The notes under the pieces: generated by a model
What the model was told of the DNA's origin: nothing
What the model saw: only the letters and a program-made list of their open reading frames with translations
Database searches by the model: none
Program-made: the position numbers and the translations under genes
In this document: one piece after another, positions 1-7,635 of the stretch
Position numbering within the stretch: position 1 is the first letter of the stretch
Layout of the letters: each line of letters opens with the position of its first letter
Origin: Lachnospiraceae bacterium V9D3004
Lineage (GTDB): Bacteria > Bacillota > Clostridia > Lachnospirales > Lachnospiraceae
NCBI GenBank assembly: GCA_000621985.1
Contig: JHWW01000002.1
Coordinates: forward strand, 310,001-374,000
DNA: 64,000 nt
Direction: 5' to 3'

Positions 1-1641
1 GGCGCAAAAGAAAAGAGCAGTTCATGGTTTGGCCTGATCTGTATGTCTTCGCCCGTAATGATAGAATTGTTTTATTTTGATATGTGTGTATTCAAGGTCG
101 GCTGGACCTATGTGATCACGGTTGCGGCAGCGATTCTTACTGTATATTGTTCATATAAAAAAAGGTTCTGGGGTCGTATCCTGTCAATTCCTTTTTTGAT
201 ATGGTCGATCAGCACATATGAGATTCTTGCAATAGTTTATGCAGTAACAATAGTTGTGGCCTTTTTATTGATGTACTTCAACTGGGATATAAAAAAGAAA
301 AAAGAACAAAAGACATCGGTTTATATTAAAATGATCATAGATTCCGTATTGGTTTTGATAGTCTCTTTTGTATTGAATATTATTACTACAAGATTATTTT
401 TTGCTTCGGCAAACAGTGAATATCTTGCAGCAAAGATACAATGGGGACAATTCCCGTTTGAAGCATGTGTTGAAACGATAAAACTGATAATCAAATCATG
501 CCTGTTCGGTGATGGCAAATTCTATACATTAAGCATGCTTATTACAGGTGTTGTCGTTGTTTGCTGCCTGTTATATTATGTGATAAAAGAACGTTTCAGA
601 AAATTGTCGGTATTATTTTTATTGTCAGGTCTGATACTTCAGATCAGTCCTTATTTTCTTATAATTGCACTTGGAGGATCATTGGATGTAAGAGCTCATA
701 TTACCTATCCGTTGGTTCTGACATTTAATATCATACTTATTTTTACAATGATAAATAAAAAGATATTGACATTCATGTGTGGTGTATTAACCGTATGTAC
801 GGTGTGGATGCAGGCGCAGAGAACGATGCGACTGGAGTATACGGATTTTGTTAGAGCCGAAGAGGATATAAGACTCGCAGAACAGATCAATGAGCATATT
901 GATCAGGTAACTTCAGATAAAACAAAACCAATATATATTGACGGAATGTATACAAGCAAACTTAATAATGCATGCCTGAGAGGACAGATAATAGGTATAT
1001 CGGTATTCGGTTTTACCGGAGAATATGCTCCAAGATATTGCTTCAGTACGACCAGAGCATGTGAAGTTATGAGGACACTTGGATATAACAGGAATTATAT
1101 TACAGATGCCGGTATGATCGATGAGGCTAGAAAAACAGCGATAGATATGCCAGTATTTCCAAAAGATGGAAGTGTAGTCGATACCGGTGCATATGTTATC
1201 GTAAAATTAAATGAAGATGATTATCTGTATGAAGATAATATACTTGAGCCGAAAGTATCTAAACTTACCGGAATTGAAACCGAAGAACCAAGTGAGAATC
1301 TGACAATAGAGCTTGATAAGTGTACAATCGAAAATGATGTACTTATGTTATATGGATGGGCTTATTGCAGCGGTACCGATTCGGCTGAGGTTAACAGGGA
1401 TATATTCCTGTATGATGATGAAGATAATTATTATGAGATTGCAACATGCAGGGTAAAAAGAGATGATCTGTTAGAATATTTTAACAGTGCAAGAAATCTG
1501 TATTCCGGTTATTATGCAAAGGCAAAAATAACCGAGCTCCCGGATAATTACAGCTCCATGAAGCTCGGAATTAAGATCGTTATGCCTGATGGCACAGAGA
1601 GATATGTAAAATCTGATAAAGCCGTAGGACAGGCAAAGTAG
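1..1641 (+). CDS. Polytopic membrane protein, 5'-truncated; possible GtrII-type glucosyltransferase
   Basis: The reading frame is already open at base 1, so the gene begins upstream of the window; the first internal ATG is at 43. The N-terminal half has about seven or eight hydrophobic segments separated by short Lys/Arg-rich loops. After roughly residue 250 the protein becomes soluble and ends in a domain of about 130 residues with a 'LYGWAYCSG' strand and a 'VKRDDLLEYF' stretch. I associate that beta-rich pattern with C-terminal domains of Clostridial cell-surface polysaccharide membrane proteins. The layout resembles GtrII-like glucosyltransferases or O-antigen-type proteins, but no catalytic motif can be confirmed because the N-terminus is missing. 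It stands alone and ends at the bidirectional terminator. Function is tentative. Confidence 0.6.
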   Translation, partial: GAKEKSSSWFGLICMSSPVMIELFYFDMCVFKVGWTYVITVAAAILTVYCSYKKRFWGRILSIPFLIWSISTYEILAIVYAVTIVVAFLLMYFNWDIKKKKEQKTSVYIKMIIDSVLVLIVSFVLNIITTRLFFASANSEYLAAKIQWGQFPFEACVETIKLIIKSCLFGDGKFYTLSMLITGVVVVCCLLYYVIKERFRKLSVLFLLSGLILQISPYFLIIALGGSLDVRAHITYPLVLTFNIILIFTMINKKILTFMCGVLTVCTVWMQAQRTMRLEYTDFVRAEEDIRLAEQINEHIDQVTSDKTKPIYIDGMYTSKLNNACLRGQIIGISVFGFTGEYAPRYCFSTTRACEVMRTLGYNRNYITDAGMIDEARKTAIDMPVFPKDGSVVDTGAYVIVKLNEDDYLYEDNILEPKVSKLTGIETEEPSENLTIELDKCTIENDVLMLYGWAYCSGTDSAEVNRDIFLYDDEDNYYEIATCRVKRDDLLEYFNSARNLYSGYYAKAKITELPDNYSSMKLGIKIVMPDGTERYVKSDKAVGQAK

Positions 1642-1666
1642 TTTAATGATCGTGTTCTCAGATATT

Positions 1667-1706
1667 AAAAGGGTTGCCGTAAAATTTTTTGTGCAGCAGC
1701 CCTTTT
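1667..1706. terminator. Bidirectional intrinsic terminator
   Basis: An 11-bp stem (AAAAGGGTTGC with GCAGCCCTTTT, one G-U pair) has A-runs on the left and T-runs on the right. It can therefore stop transcription from both the membrane-protein gene and the convergent epimerase gene. Confidence 0.75.
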
Positions 1707-1712
1707 GATTGA

Positions 1713-2546
1713 TTATTTGAGATTGCTCATGATCTTAGTGATTATCTCAGGATCTCCCCATACTCCCGGTGAGTCGTAAGGACGGTCCGGAAATGCTCCG
1801 TATTCGAGTTTAATGTTCATATTATGTTCTTTTATATAAGATTCTATCTTATCTGCAAGTGACATCGGTTTTCCGGTACATACGTTGATCACTCCGTTGT
1901 ATTCCTTCTGGACTGAAGCATACATGATCTGCTTAGCCAGTTCATCAACATGAATAAAATCATACAGATTCTTTCCTGTCGTAAATGGAAAAGTGGTCTT
2001 TCCGTCTTCGGCAGCCTGGTATAATTTGGCGAATATTGAGCTTCCTCTTGCATCATCGCCGTATATATAATATGCACGAAGCCAGTGAAGCGCCACATCT
2101 TTGTCTTTTGAATATAACATCAGTTCTTCACGGAGTGCATTCTTTGCGATTCCGTACATTGACATTGGTTTACAAGGTGTATCAGCGTCAATTGCACCTT
2201 CCCAGTATCCGATCTCATGCATACTTCCCATGACGGTCAGAAGTTTGAGACCGCCATCTATCATGTTGTTAAGAAATACAACATGTTTTGACAGATCCTG
2301 CATATGGGCGGGAGAGTTGTGGATAAATCCGTCTCTCCATGCAAGGTGGACGAGAACATCGGGCTCGCCAAGTGTGTGGTATATATTCTTATCTCCGGAA
2401 AAGATATCATCGTATACTCTTTGGGCTCTTTCATCAAGCCCTTTGAATGCAAAATCACTTGCATATACTTCATGTCCGGCATCGAGAAATGCTTTTACAA
2501 CATGTTTTCCTATATATCCGGCAGCACCGGTTATCAATACTTTCAT
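1713..2546 (-). CDS. NAD(P)-dependent epimerase/dehydratase family protein (extended SDR)
   Basis: A 277-residue extended short-chain dehydrogenase fold. The N-terminus has the Rossmann dinucleotide-binding motif GAAGYIGKH (residues 7-15), and a tyrosine in 'SMYGIAKNALREE' (about residue 131) with lysine four residues later forms the YxxxK catalytic pair. The family acts on nucleotide sugars such as UDP-glucose or dTDP-sugars; the exact substrate cannot be read from the sequence. The ATG is preceded by AGGAGAT at a seven-base distance, which fixes the start. The gene is monocistronic and converges on the surface-polysaccharide-like membrane gene at 1-1641, so a role in cell-surface sugar synthesis is a reasonable inference. 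Confidence 0.85.
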   Translation of the reverse strand: MKVLITGAAGYIGKHVVKAFLDAGHEVYASDFAFKGLDERAQRVYDDIFSGDKNIYHTLGEPDVLVHLAWRDGFIHNSPAHMQDLSKHVVFLNNMIDGGLKLLTVMGSMHEIGYWEGAIDADTPCKPMSMYGIAKNALREELMLYSKDKDVALHWLRAYYIYGDDARGSSIFAKLYQAAEDGKTTFPFTTGKNLYDFIHVDELAKQIMYASVQKEYNGVINVCTGKPMSLADKIESYIKEHNMNIKLEYGAFPDRPYDSPGVWGDPEIITKIMSNLK

Positions 2547-2828
2547 AGAGTAAATCTCCTTAAAATCTTTTAGTCAAATTCTTTGTACATCGTAAATAAA
2601 TTATCTGACACATTCACTTGTCTGATTGCACATATGCTGCTTCACCCTCAATCGGCAATGTTCAGTTTATATGTAACAGCCTGAATATTTAAATGCTGAA
2701 AGATATTTTATCATAATTATCTAAAATATACAACTTTGATTACTTACAAAATTATACTGTAATACATTGGAAGATATTTCTTGAAATTACCAGATAAAAT
2801 AAATTTATATTTTTAATAAAAAAAGTTC

Positions 2829-2857
2829 TTGACATACACAAATGAGTGTGATACATT
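2829..2857 (+). promoter_or_regulatory. Predicted sigma-A promoter of the Tad operon
   Basis: TTGACA at 2829-2834, a 17-base spacer and TACATT at 2852-2857 preceded by a TGn extension. This predicts a start near 2864 and a 170-base 5' leader. Confidence 0.6.
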
Positions 2858-2968
2858 TTATTTACATTCATGAATGATCTGTAATTCTTATTTTGGAATC
2901 TACAGCTAAGTATTTTATTTCATTTTATGCCATTCGGCAGATTATTTAATGTATTTATTCAGTAACAC

Positions 2969-2991
2969 AAACCGGACAGAAGGTTTGTCCG
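2969..2991 (+). promoter_or_regulatory. Alternative hairpins in the cpaF leader
   Basis: AAACC (2969-2973) can pair with GGTTT (2982-2986), and CGGAC (2973-2977) can pair with GTCCG (2987-2991). The two stems overlap and exclude each other. A further CTAT/ATAG stem follows, and the ribosome binding site GGAGG lies at 3016-3020. It may be a translational control element; I could not match it to a known riboswitch consensus by eye. Confidence 0.3.
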
Positions 2992-3033
2992 CAGACTATC
3001 AAAGTATAGCTAAAAGGAGGCGGTATATTCTAT

Positions 3034-4161
3034 ATGGAAGATAAGCAGGAGCTGGAGATCATGCTTGATGAGCTTATCAATTATTTCATTCATGTTGAAA
3101 GACAGACTTTATTACAGGTTCAAAGAGGGATTAAATCAAAAGAATCACTGATCAGGGCGGCAAAAGTATATCTGAGGCAGAGGGGTCTTGATAAAGAATC
3201 CATAGAGATCGTTGTTAATCATTTCAGTAAATTCATATGGGGATATTATGTTCTTGAAGAAGCCATCAATGATAAGGATATATCCGATATTAAAGTTCTT
3301 GCCGAAGACAGGGTAAGGATCAAGCGAAAAGGAAAGAGAATGAATGCGGATATTTCTTTTCAGGGAAAAGCTGATTACAAAAGATTCATATCTATGGTTG
3401 CGGTAAAGAACAAAACCAATCTCTCGGATGTTAATGCCATACAGTCTTTTACAGATAAGGACAGTAACGATAATTTTATTCTGAGATTCAATATTGCCAC
3501 GGATTTTGTTAATTCAACGGATGTCCCGTATCTTCATATCAGAAAAATTCCCAAAAGAAAATATACGATAAATGATCTGGAAGAAATGGGTATGTTAACA
3601 AAAGAAATGTCGGATTATCTTATAAAACAGGTGAAAGAATCCAGCGGGATAATATTCACAGGAAAGGGCGCCAGCGGGAAAACAACACTGATGAATGTCT
3701 TACTTGAATACATACCGCATGATTGCAGTGGACTTGTGATCCAGGAGAATGAAGAATTGTTCAGTAATACTCATCCGGATCTTATGTTTCAGCATATTGT
3801 GACAACTCACGGAGAGGGAAAGATACAATATGATCTTAAGGACCTCGGAAGGAACGGTCTTCTTACCGATATTGATTATTTTATCATAGGAGAGATCAAA
3901 GGCGGAGAGGCGTTATATCTTCTTAATGCAGGTTATACGGGGCATAAGTGCTGGGCTTCGGTTCATGGAATGAACAGTACGGAAGCAATATATAAGCTTG
4001 CGGATTACGTGAGATATGAGAGTGATTATGAGCTTTGCGATATTCTTAATATGCTTAAATGTATGAAAACTACGGTTTTTTTGAAAGATTTTAAGGTTGA
4101 GGAGATATCTGAAGTGGTGGACTGTAAGGATGGTGAACTGATCTATGAAAGGATTTTTTAA
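3034..4161 (+). CDS. cpaF: CpaF/TadA-family pilus assembly ATPase
   Basis: A 375-residue secretion ATPase of the type II/IV superfamily that powers assembly of Tad (Flp) pili at the cytoplasmic face. It has a Walker A motif GKGASGKTT near residue 210, a Walker B region 'YFIIGEIKGGEAL' near residue 288 and a His box 'SVHG' near 311. The usual CpaF P-loop reads GGTGSGKTT, so this variant is slightly divergent but keeps the GxxxxGKT core. It is first in the operon, and its 3' end overlaps the next gene by 17 bases. The GGAGG at 3016 lies 13 bases before the ATG, a longish spacing. No TadZ/CpaE partner is encoded beside it. Confidence 0.9.
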   Translation: MEDKQELEIMLDELINYFIHVERQTLLQVQRGIKSKESLIRAAKVYLRQRGLDKESIEIVVNHFSKFIWGYYVLEEAINDKDISDIKVLAEDRVRIKRKGKRMNADISFQGKADYKRFISMVAVKNKTNLSDVNAIQSFTDKDSNDNFILRFNIATDFVNSTDVPYLHIRKIPKRKYTINDLEEMGMLTKEMSDYLIKQVKESSGIIFTGKGASGKTTLMNVLLEYIPHDCSGLVIQENEELFSNTHPDLMFQHIVTTHGEGKIQYDLKDLGRNGLLTDIDYFIIGEIKGGEALYLLNAGYTGHKCWASVHGMNSTEAIYKLADYVRYESDYELCDILNMLKCMKTTVFLKDFKVEEISEVVDCKDGELIYERIF

Positions 4162-5083
4162 ATGTAGAAAAAATAAGCAGTTTGTGGAAGAACATGTAGA
4201 AGAATTGTCAGGTTACCCGAAAAAAGCCGGAAAGATTATGACATGGCTTAACAGACGTTACAATGACAGAGTGGAAAAGGAAGCAAGTCTCAGACTGATA
4301 TATGGAAACCGTGAAAAAAGATCAAGAATGTATAATATTGATAAGATGCTTGAATTCAGCGGGATCAAGAGACATTTTAATATTCTTACGGCAGAAGTGT
4401 TGTTATATATGGTATTTATTGTTGCTTTAATATCTGCGGTAATAAGCTATATGATAATAAAAAAATGGTTTATGATCATTATTGCTTTTGCTTTGCCTTA
4501 TGCAATTTCTTTTATATTACTGTATGTGATGTCGGGAATCTATTATATCAGACTGGAAAAAAATATTATGACATTTTTGAATCTGATAGAGAATTTCAAT
4601 AAAACCGAGGATGATATTGTACAGATCATCAGAAAAACGGTCGTGTATGTTGATAATCCTCTTAAAGAATTATTGAGAGATTTTTGCAGTGATGCAGAGG
4701 TGCTTGGGGATACGGGACAGGCATTTGAGACACTCGGTTCAAAGATCGAACATGATAAGTGTCGTGTACTGTTGAGAAATCTTGAAGTGTGTTCGCGCTA
4801 TGATTCGGATTACGGAGAAGTTATCAAAGATTGTCGTATGAGCATGTCTGATTATCTTAGTATCAAGGCTGAAAGAAAAGCTATCATATCAAACGGACGT
4901 ATCGAGGTTATCATTCTTCTTGTAAGCGCTGTACTGATAACAATGTTATACAACAATATATCTGAAGGAATGTGGAATTTGCTTACTGATACGTTGATCG
5001 GTAACTGTATATTATTGTATTGCGGTATCGTTCTTTTGATATGTGTGATCATGATGGTTTTATTTGATAAGAACGGAGGATGA
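4145..5083 (+). CDS. tadB: TadB-like inner-membrane platform protein
   Basis: 312 residues with a basic, soluble N-terminal region (about 1-85), a pair of hydrophobic helices (about 90-140), a long cytoplasmic region and two C-terminal hydrophobic helices (about 250-305). This is the layout of GspF/TadB platform proteins, which couple the ATPase to pilin polymerisation in the membrane. The start overlaps cpaF by 17 bases, indicating translational coupling. Sequence conservation is low by eye, so the call rests on topology and on its position between cpaF and a second platform gene. TadB and TadC are normally paired, as here. Confidence 0.75.
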   Translation: MKGFFKCRKNKQFVEEHVEELSGYPKKAGKIMTWLNRRYNDRVEKEASLRLIYGNREKRSRMYNIDKMLEFSGIKRHFNILTAEVLLYMVFIVALISAVISYMIIKKWFMIIIAFALPYAISFILLYVMSGIYYIRLEKNIMTFLNLIENFNKTEDDIVQIIRKTVVYVDNPLKELLRDFCSDAEVLGDTGQAFETLGSKIEHDKCRVLLRNLEVCSRYDSDYGEVIKDCRMSMSDYLSIKAERKAIISNGRIEVIILLVSAVLITMLYNNISEGMWNLLTDTLIGNCILLYCGIVLLICVIMMVLFDKNGG

Positions 5084-5085
5084 GA

Positions 5086-5751
5086 TTGTTATCGGGGTTA
5101 AAAGAATATCTGCAACGTAACGGTGTATCATATATGTTCCCATGGATGAATGTATATTATTTTCTTGCGATCAGGATAGGAGCAGGACTTTTACTTTCAG
5201 TAACAGCATGTTTGGCAGGTTATTATATACCTGCTGTACCTGCTTTTTTTGCCGGATATATGCTACCGAAGATCTTATTTAACATGTCCAATAATTCGGA
5301 CAATGATCACATGGTGAGTGATATCGAATGTATATATGACATTATGAGGATACAGGCAAGGGCAGGAGTATATATTCAGGATTCACTGATGGACTGCTAT
5401 ATGACTGCTAAGAATGCAAGACTTAAATCAGCTCTTCTTGAACTTTGTAACGGGATCGGAGCCAAATCAACTCTTAAAGAAGAACTAGAAAAGTTCAGGA
5501 TGAAATTCAATAACAGACATATTGATGTATTATGCATTATACTTGGTCAGGCTCAGACAACAGGTAAATCAGTTCAGATATTATCGGATATGACTGAACA
5601 GATCCGTCAGGTCAGACATACCGTTGCGTTGAAAGAAAAAGGAAAACTTGAACGAAGAATAGAGATTCTTGAGCTGCTCATATTTGTTGGAATACTTGGA
5701 ATAGGTATATATACAATGGGTAGCGAGATACTTAAAATGATGCAGTTTTAA
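5086..5751 (+). CDS. tadC: TadC-like inner-membrane platform protein
   Basis: About 221 residues. Two hydrophobic helices lie near residues 25-65, then a soluble region with 'YDIMRIQARAGVYIQDSL' and 'LGQAQTTGKSVQILSDMTEQIR', typical of the GspF/TadC helical bundle, and a C-terminal membrane helix. It is shorter than many TadC proteins. An ATG at 5080 overlaps the tadB stop, but GGAGG (5075-5079) directly abuts that ATG. The TTG at 5086 has a proper six-base spacing and is preferred here. It presumably forms a heteromeric platform with the preceding protein. Confidence 0.75.
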   Translation: MLSGLKEYLQRNGVSYMFPWMNVYYFLAIRIGAGLLLSVTACLAGYYIPAVPAFFAGYMLPKILFNMSNNSDNDHMVSDIECIYDIMRIQARAGVYIQDSLMDCYMTAKNARLKSALLELCNGIGAKSTLKEELEKFRMKFNNRHIDVLCIILGQAQTTGKSVQILSDMTEQIRQVRHTVALKEKGKLERRIEILELLIFVGILGIGIYTMGSEILKMMQF

Positions 5752-5776
5752 CAAATTAAACGGAGGTATATAAAAT

Positions 5777-6013
5777 ATGAAAAAGATATATAAAAAAGTA
5801 AAGGAAATTCTTGATAATGTTGTGATAAAAATCAGAAAAAACACAATGAGCGGAACAAAAAAAGAAGGCGGAAAAGAAGTAATAATGGAGTTTGCTCTCG
5901 GTGCGATAGCAATAGTTCTTGCCGTTGTATTCAGAGATCAGTTACAGAATGTTATTGAAACTGTCGGAAGCTCATTCTCGAGCAAAATATCAGCCTTATT
6001 CAACAGATTATGA
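5777..6013 (+). CDS. Small Flp-like pilin candidate
   Basis: 78 residues: a Lys-rich N-terminal half, then a single hydrophobic helix 'FALGAIAIVLAVVF' and a short polar tail. Length, position after tadC and a glutamate-aromatic pair (EF) at the start of the helix fit a Flp/Flp1-like type IVb pilin. In classical Flp pilins a glycine sits at -1 and Glu-Tyr at +5/+6. Here the Gly-Gly pair is one residue too far upstream for that spacing, so the cleavage site is uncertain. GGAGG stands about ten bases before the ATG. It is probably the main pilus subunit, processed by the GxGD peptidase encoded at 10643-11281. Confidence 0.6.
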   Translation: MKKIYKKVKEILDNVVIKIRKNTMSGTKKEGGKEVIMEFALGAIAIVLAVVFRDQLQNVIETVGSSFSSKISALFNRL

Positions 6014-6017
6014 TGTT

Positions 6018-6431
6018 ATGGATAAGTACGAAAAAAAGCAGGGAAGTATTCTGAAGATCCTGCCGATATTTCTCGGATTAACCGCTGTGGTTGTTATGTC
6101 GCTTATGTATATCTGTTATGAAAAAGATATGGATACAAGAGAACAGGCATCCCAGATAGCAAGAGAATATCTGCTTGGAATGGAAGCGGAAGGATATCTT
6201 ACCGATACGGCTGCGGACAGACTGATCGATGATCTGAAAGGGATCGGATTTACCAATATTAGTCTTGCCGGAAGTACAATGAATAATGCAGGGTACGGAA
6301 ACGAAATAATACTTGTTATTATTGCAAAAGTCTCGTTAACCGAATTCGAAATAACCGATCTTTTCAATATTCAGCAAAATAAAAAAAATAAGGATTTCAG
6401 ATTGATAAAAAAATCCACGGCCAAGAACTAA
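6018..6431 (+). CDS. Single-pass membrane protein of the Tad locus (minor pilin-like)
   Basis: 137 residues: a short basic N-terminus, a membrane helix around residues 12-30 and a soluble domain. The ATG at 6018 lies four bases after the pilin stop and has no visible ribosome binding site, so it is probably translated by coupling. The frame is open further upstream, but that part lies inside the pilin gene and is not credible. No family is recognised. Its place suggests a TadE-like minor pilin or assembly factor. A glycine-free N-terminus means prepilin-type processing is not obvious. Confidence 0.55.
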   Translation: MDKYEKKQGSILKILPIFLGLTAVVVMSLMYICYEKDMDTREQASQIAREYLLGMEAEGYLTDTAADRLIDDLKGIGFTNISLAGSTMNNAGYGNEIILVIIAKVSLTEFEITDLFNIQQNKKNKDFRLIKKSTAKN

Positions 6432-6453
6432 TATAAGGAACGGAGGTGTCGGA

Positions 6454-6999
6454 TTGTCTGTTAAAAAAGGAGGAATAGAATATCTTGGGTCATTGATGCT
6501 CATATGTCTTTCGGGGATCATGCTTTTGTACGGTATCGCTGTAAAGGAGATCAGGCTGTATCAGCATATGGTCAAAGACAGTCTTGACACTTCCTGTCTG
6601 GCAGCCACTCTGGCAGATATGGACAGATATGCTGATGAACGGGTATTAATAATGGATGATTATTATGAATTAAGAGATATTTTTTGCAGGAATCTTATAT
6701 GCAATATGAATCTTGATAATAATTATATGCCTGTTTACGATGCAATATTCGACAGAGTAAAGATCCATGAATTTAATGTCTATTATTTTTATAATGGAAA
6801 AATGTATGCATATACCGGGTCGGATAACGGAACTTATGATCTGAATATCACAACAGTTACGGGGAACGAAAAAACTCCGGACGGAACACCGATAGAATCA
6901 GGTACCGTATATGCAGATATTGGAATGAATGTGTGTACATATTTCGGGATAGAGGAATATGTTCATGTGACATCGGTTTCGGATATCGTTGCCGATTAG
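6454..6999 (+). CDS. TadE/TadG-like single-pass protein of the Tad locus
   Basis: 181 residues, starting at TTG 6454 behind GGAGGTG. A hydrophobic helix (about residues 9-28) is followed by 'KEIRLYQHMVKDSLDTSCLAATLADM', which resembles the start of Tad pseudopilins, where a helix is followed by a region exposed outside the membrane. The C-terminal 100 residues are polar, with beta-strand character. Spacing to both neighbours is short, so it is part of the operon. The role of a minor pilin or pilus-base protein is inferred from context; there is no direct motif proof. Confidence 0.55.
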   Translation: MSVKKGGIEYLGSLMLICLSGIMLLYGIAVKEIRLYQHMVKDSLDTSCLAATLADMDRYADERVLIMDDYYELRDIFCRNLICNMNLDNNYMPVYDAIFDRVKIHEFNVYYFYNGKMYAYTGSDNGTYDLNITTVTGNEKTPDGTPIESGTVYADIGMNVCTYFGIEEYVHVTSVSDIVAD

Positions 7000-7014
7000 A
7001 TTCAGGAGGTATGT

Positions 7015-7632
7015 ATGAAAAAGAAAAGAAAAAGCATAATGATCCCGGTCATTATTGTGATCATGGTGGTGTTTTTTGCAATAACTCTTATTAAAGATCG
7101 TGACATGGGAGAAACAGTGATAGTTGCTGCAGATAACATACCGGAAGGAACAATAATTGATGAGGATAATTACAGTATGTTTTTTGAAGAAAAGAGTGTC
7201 CAAGGCAGTATTATTGCAGAAGGAACAATTACTGATAAAAAGGATATTACAGGGAAAAAAATAATAATAAATGTTGAAAAAAATACTGTTATGCAAAAGG
7301 GATTTGTTGTTGAAGAAATATATAAGATCAACGAGATGAAAGAACCGGTCACTTTGGGATTAAAAGTAAACGATATATCCCAGATGGCCTGCGGAATCAT
7401 AAGGACTAAAGATTACATAGATATATCGGTTGTTGATGAACAGACCGGAGAGTGCATTGATATTCTAAGAAACGTGTATGTATCAGGCTGCTATAACAGT
7501 GACGGAACCCCAATAACTGATGAAGAAGGATGCGCTGCATATATTAATGTGACAGTGGAAAAAGAAGATGAACTGTTGATCAATGAAAAGCTTTCTGAGG
7601 GAGAGCTTCGGATATGTAAGGTAGGTGATTGA
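7015..7632 (+). CDS. cpaB: CpaB/RcpC-like pilus assembly protein with SAF-type domain
   Basis: 205 residues. An N-terminal membrane helix (about 9-24) is followed by an SAF-like beta-clip: 'VAADNIPEGTIIDEDNY' near residue 41 and 'DITGKKIIINVEKNTVMQ' near residue 78. CpaB/RcpC proteins carry this domain just after their membrane anchor and act in the cell envelope during Flp pilus assembly. In Gram-positive bacteria without an outer-membrane secretin the partner is unknown and may be the cell wall. The ribosome binding site AGGAGGT precedes the ATG. The stop is nearly continuous with the next start. Confidence 0.75.
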   Translation: MKKKRKSIMIPVIIVIMVVFFAITLIKDRDMGETVIVAADNIPEGTIIDEDNYSMFFEEKSVQGSIIAEGTITDKKDITGKKIIINVEKNTVMQKGFVVEEIYKINEMKEPVTLGLKVNDISQMACGIIRTKDYIDISVVDEQTGECIDILRNVYVSGCYNSDGTPITDEEGCAAYINVTVEKEDELLINEKLSEGELRICKVGD

Positions 7633-7635
7633 TGA

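Larger units (their letters stand above)
2547..3033. other. 487-base intergenic region upstream of the Tad operon
   Basis: Very AT-rich, with no plausible coding frame. The left part carries the leader of the - strand epimerase gene. The right part holds a strong + strand promoter (2829-2857) and an untranslated leader of about 170 bases with short inverted repeats just before the cpaF ribosome binding site. Confidence 0.6.

Noticed and set aside
2101-2553. 150-codon open frame on the + strand over the epimerase gene
   Set aside because: The - strand frame has Rossmann and YxxxK motifs and a ribosome binding site; the + strand frame has none.
3034-4161. Divergent Walker A (GKGASGKTT) as a sign of an inactive ATPase
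   Set aside because: The GxxxxGKT core and Walker B and His motifs are intact, so inactivity is not supported.
5919-6017. Upstream extension of the gene starting at 6018
   Set aside because: It lies inside the pilin gene in another frame, has no ribosome binding site and would add residues of unlikely composition; the ATG at 6018 follows the pilin stop directly.
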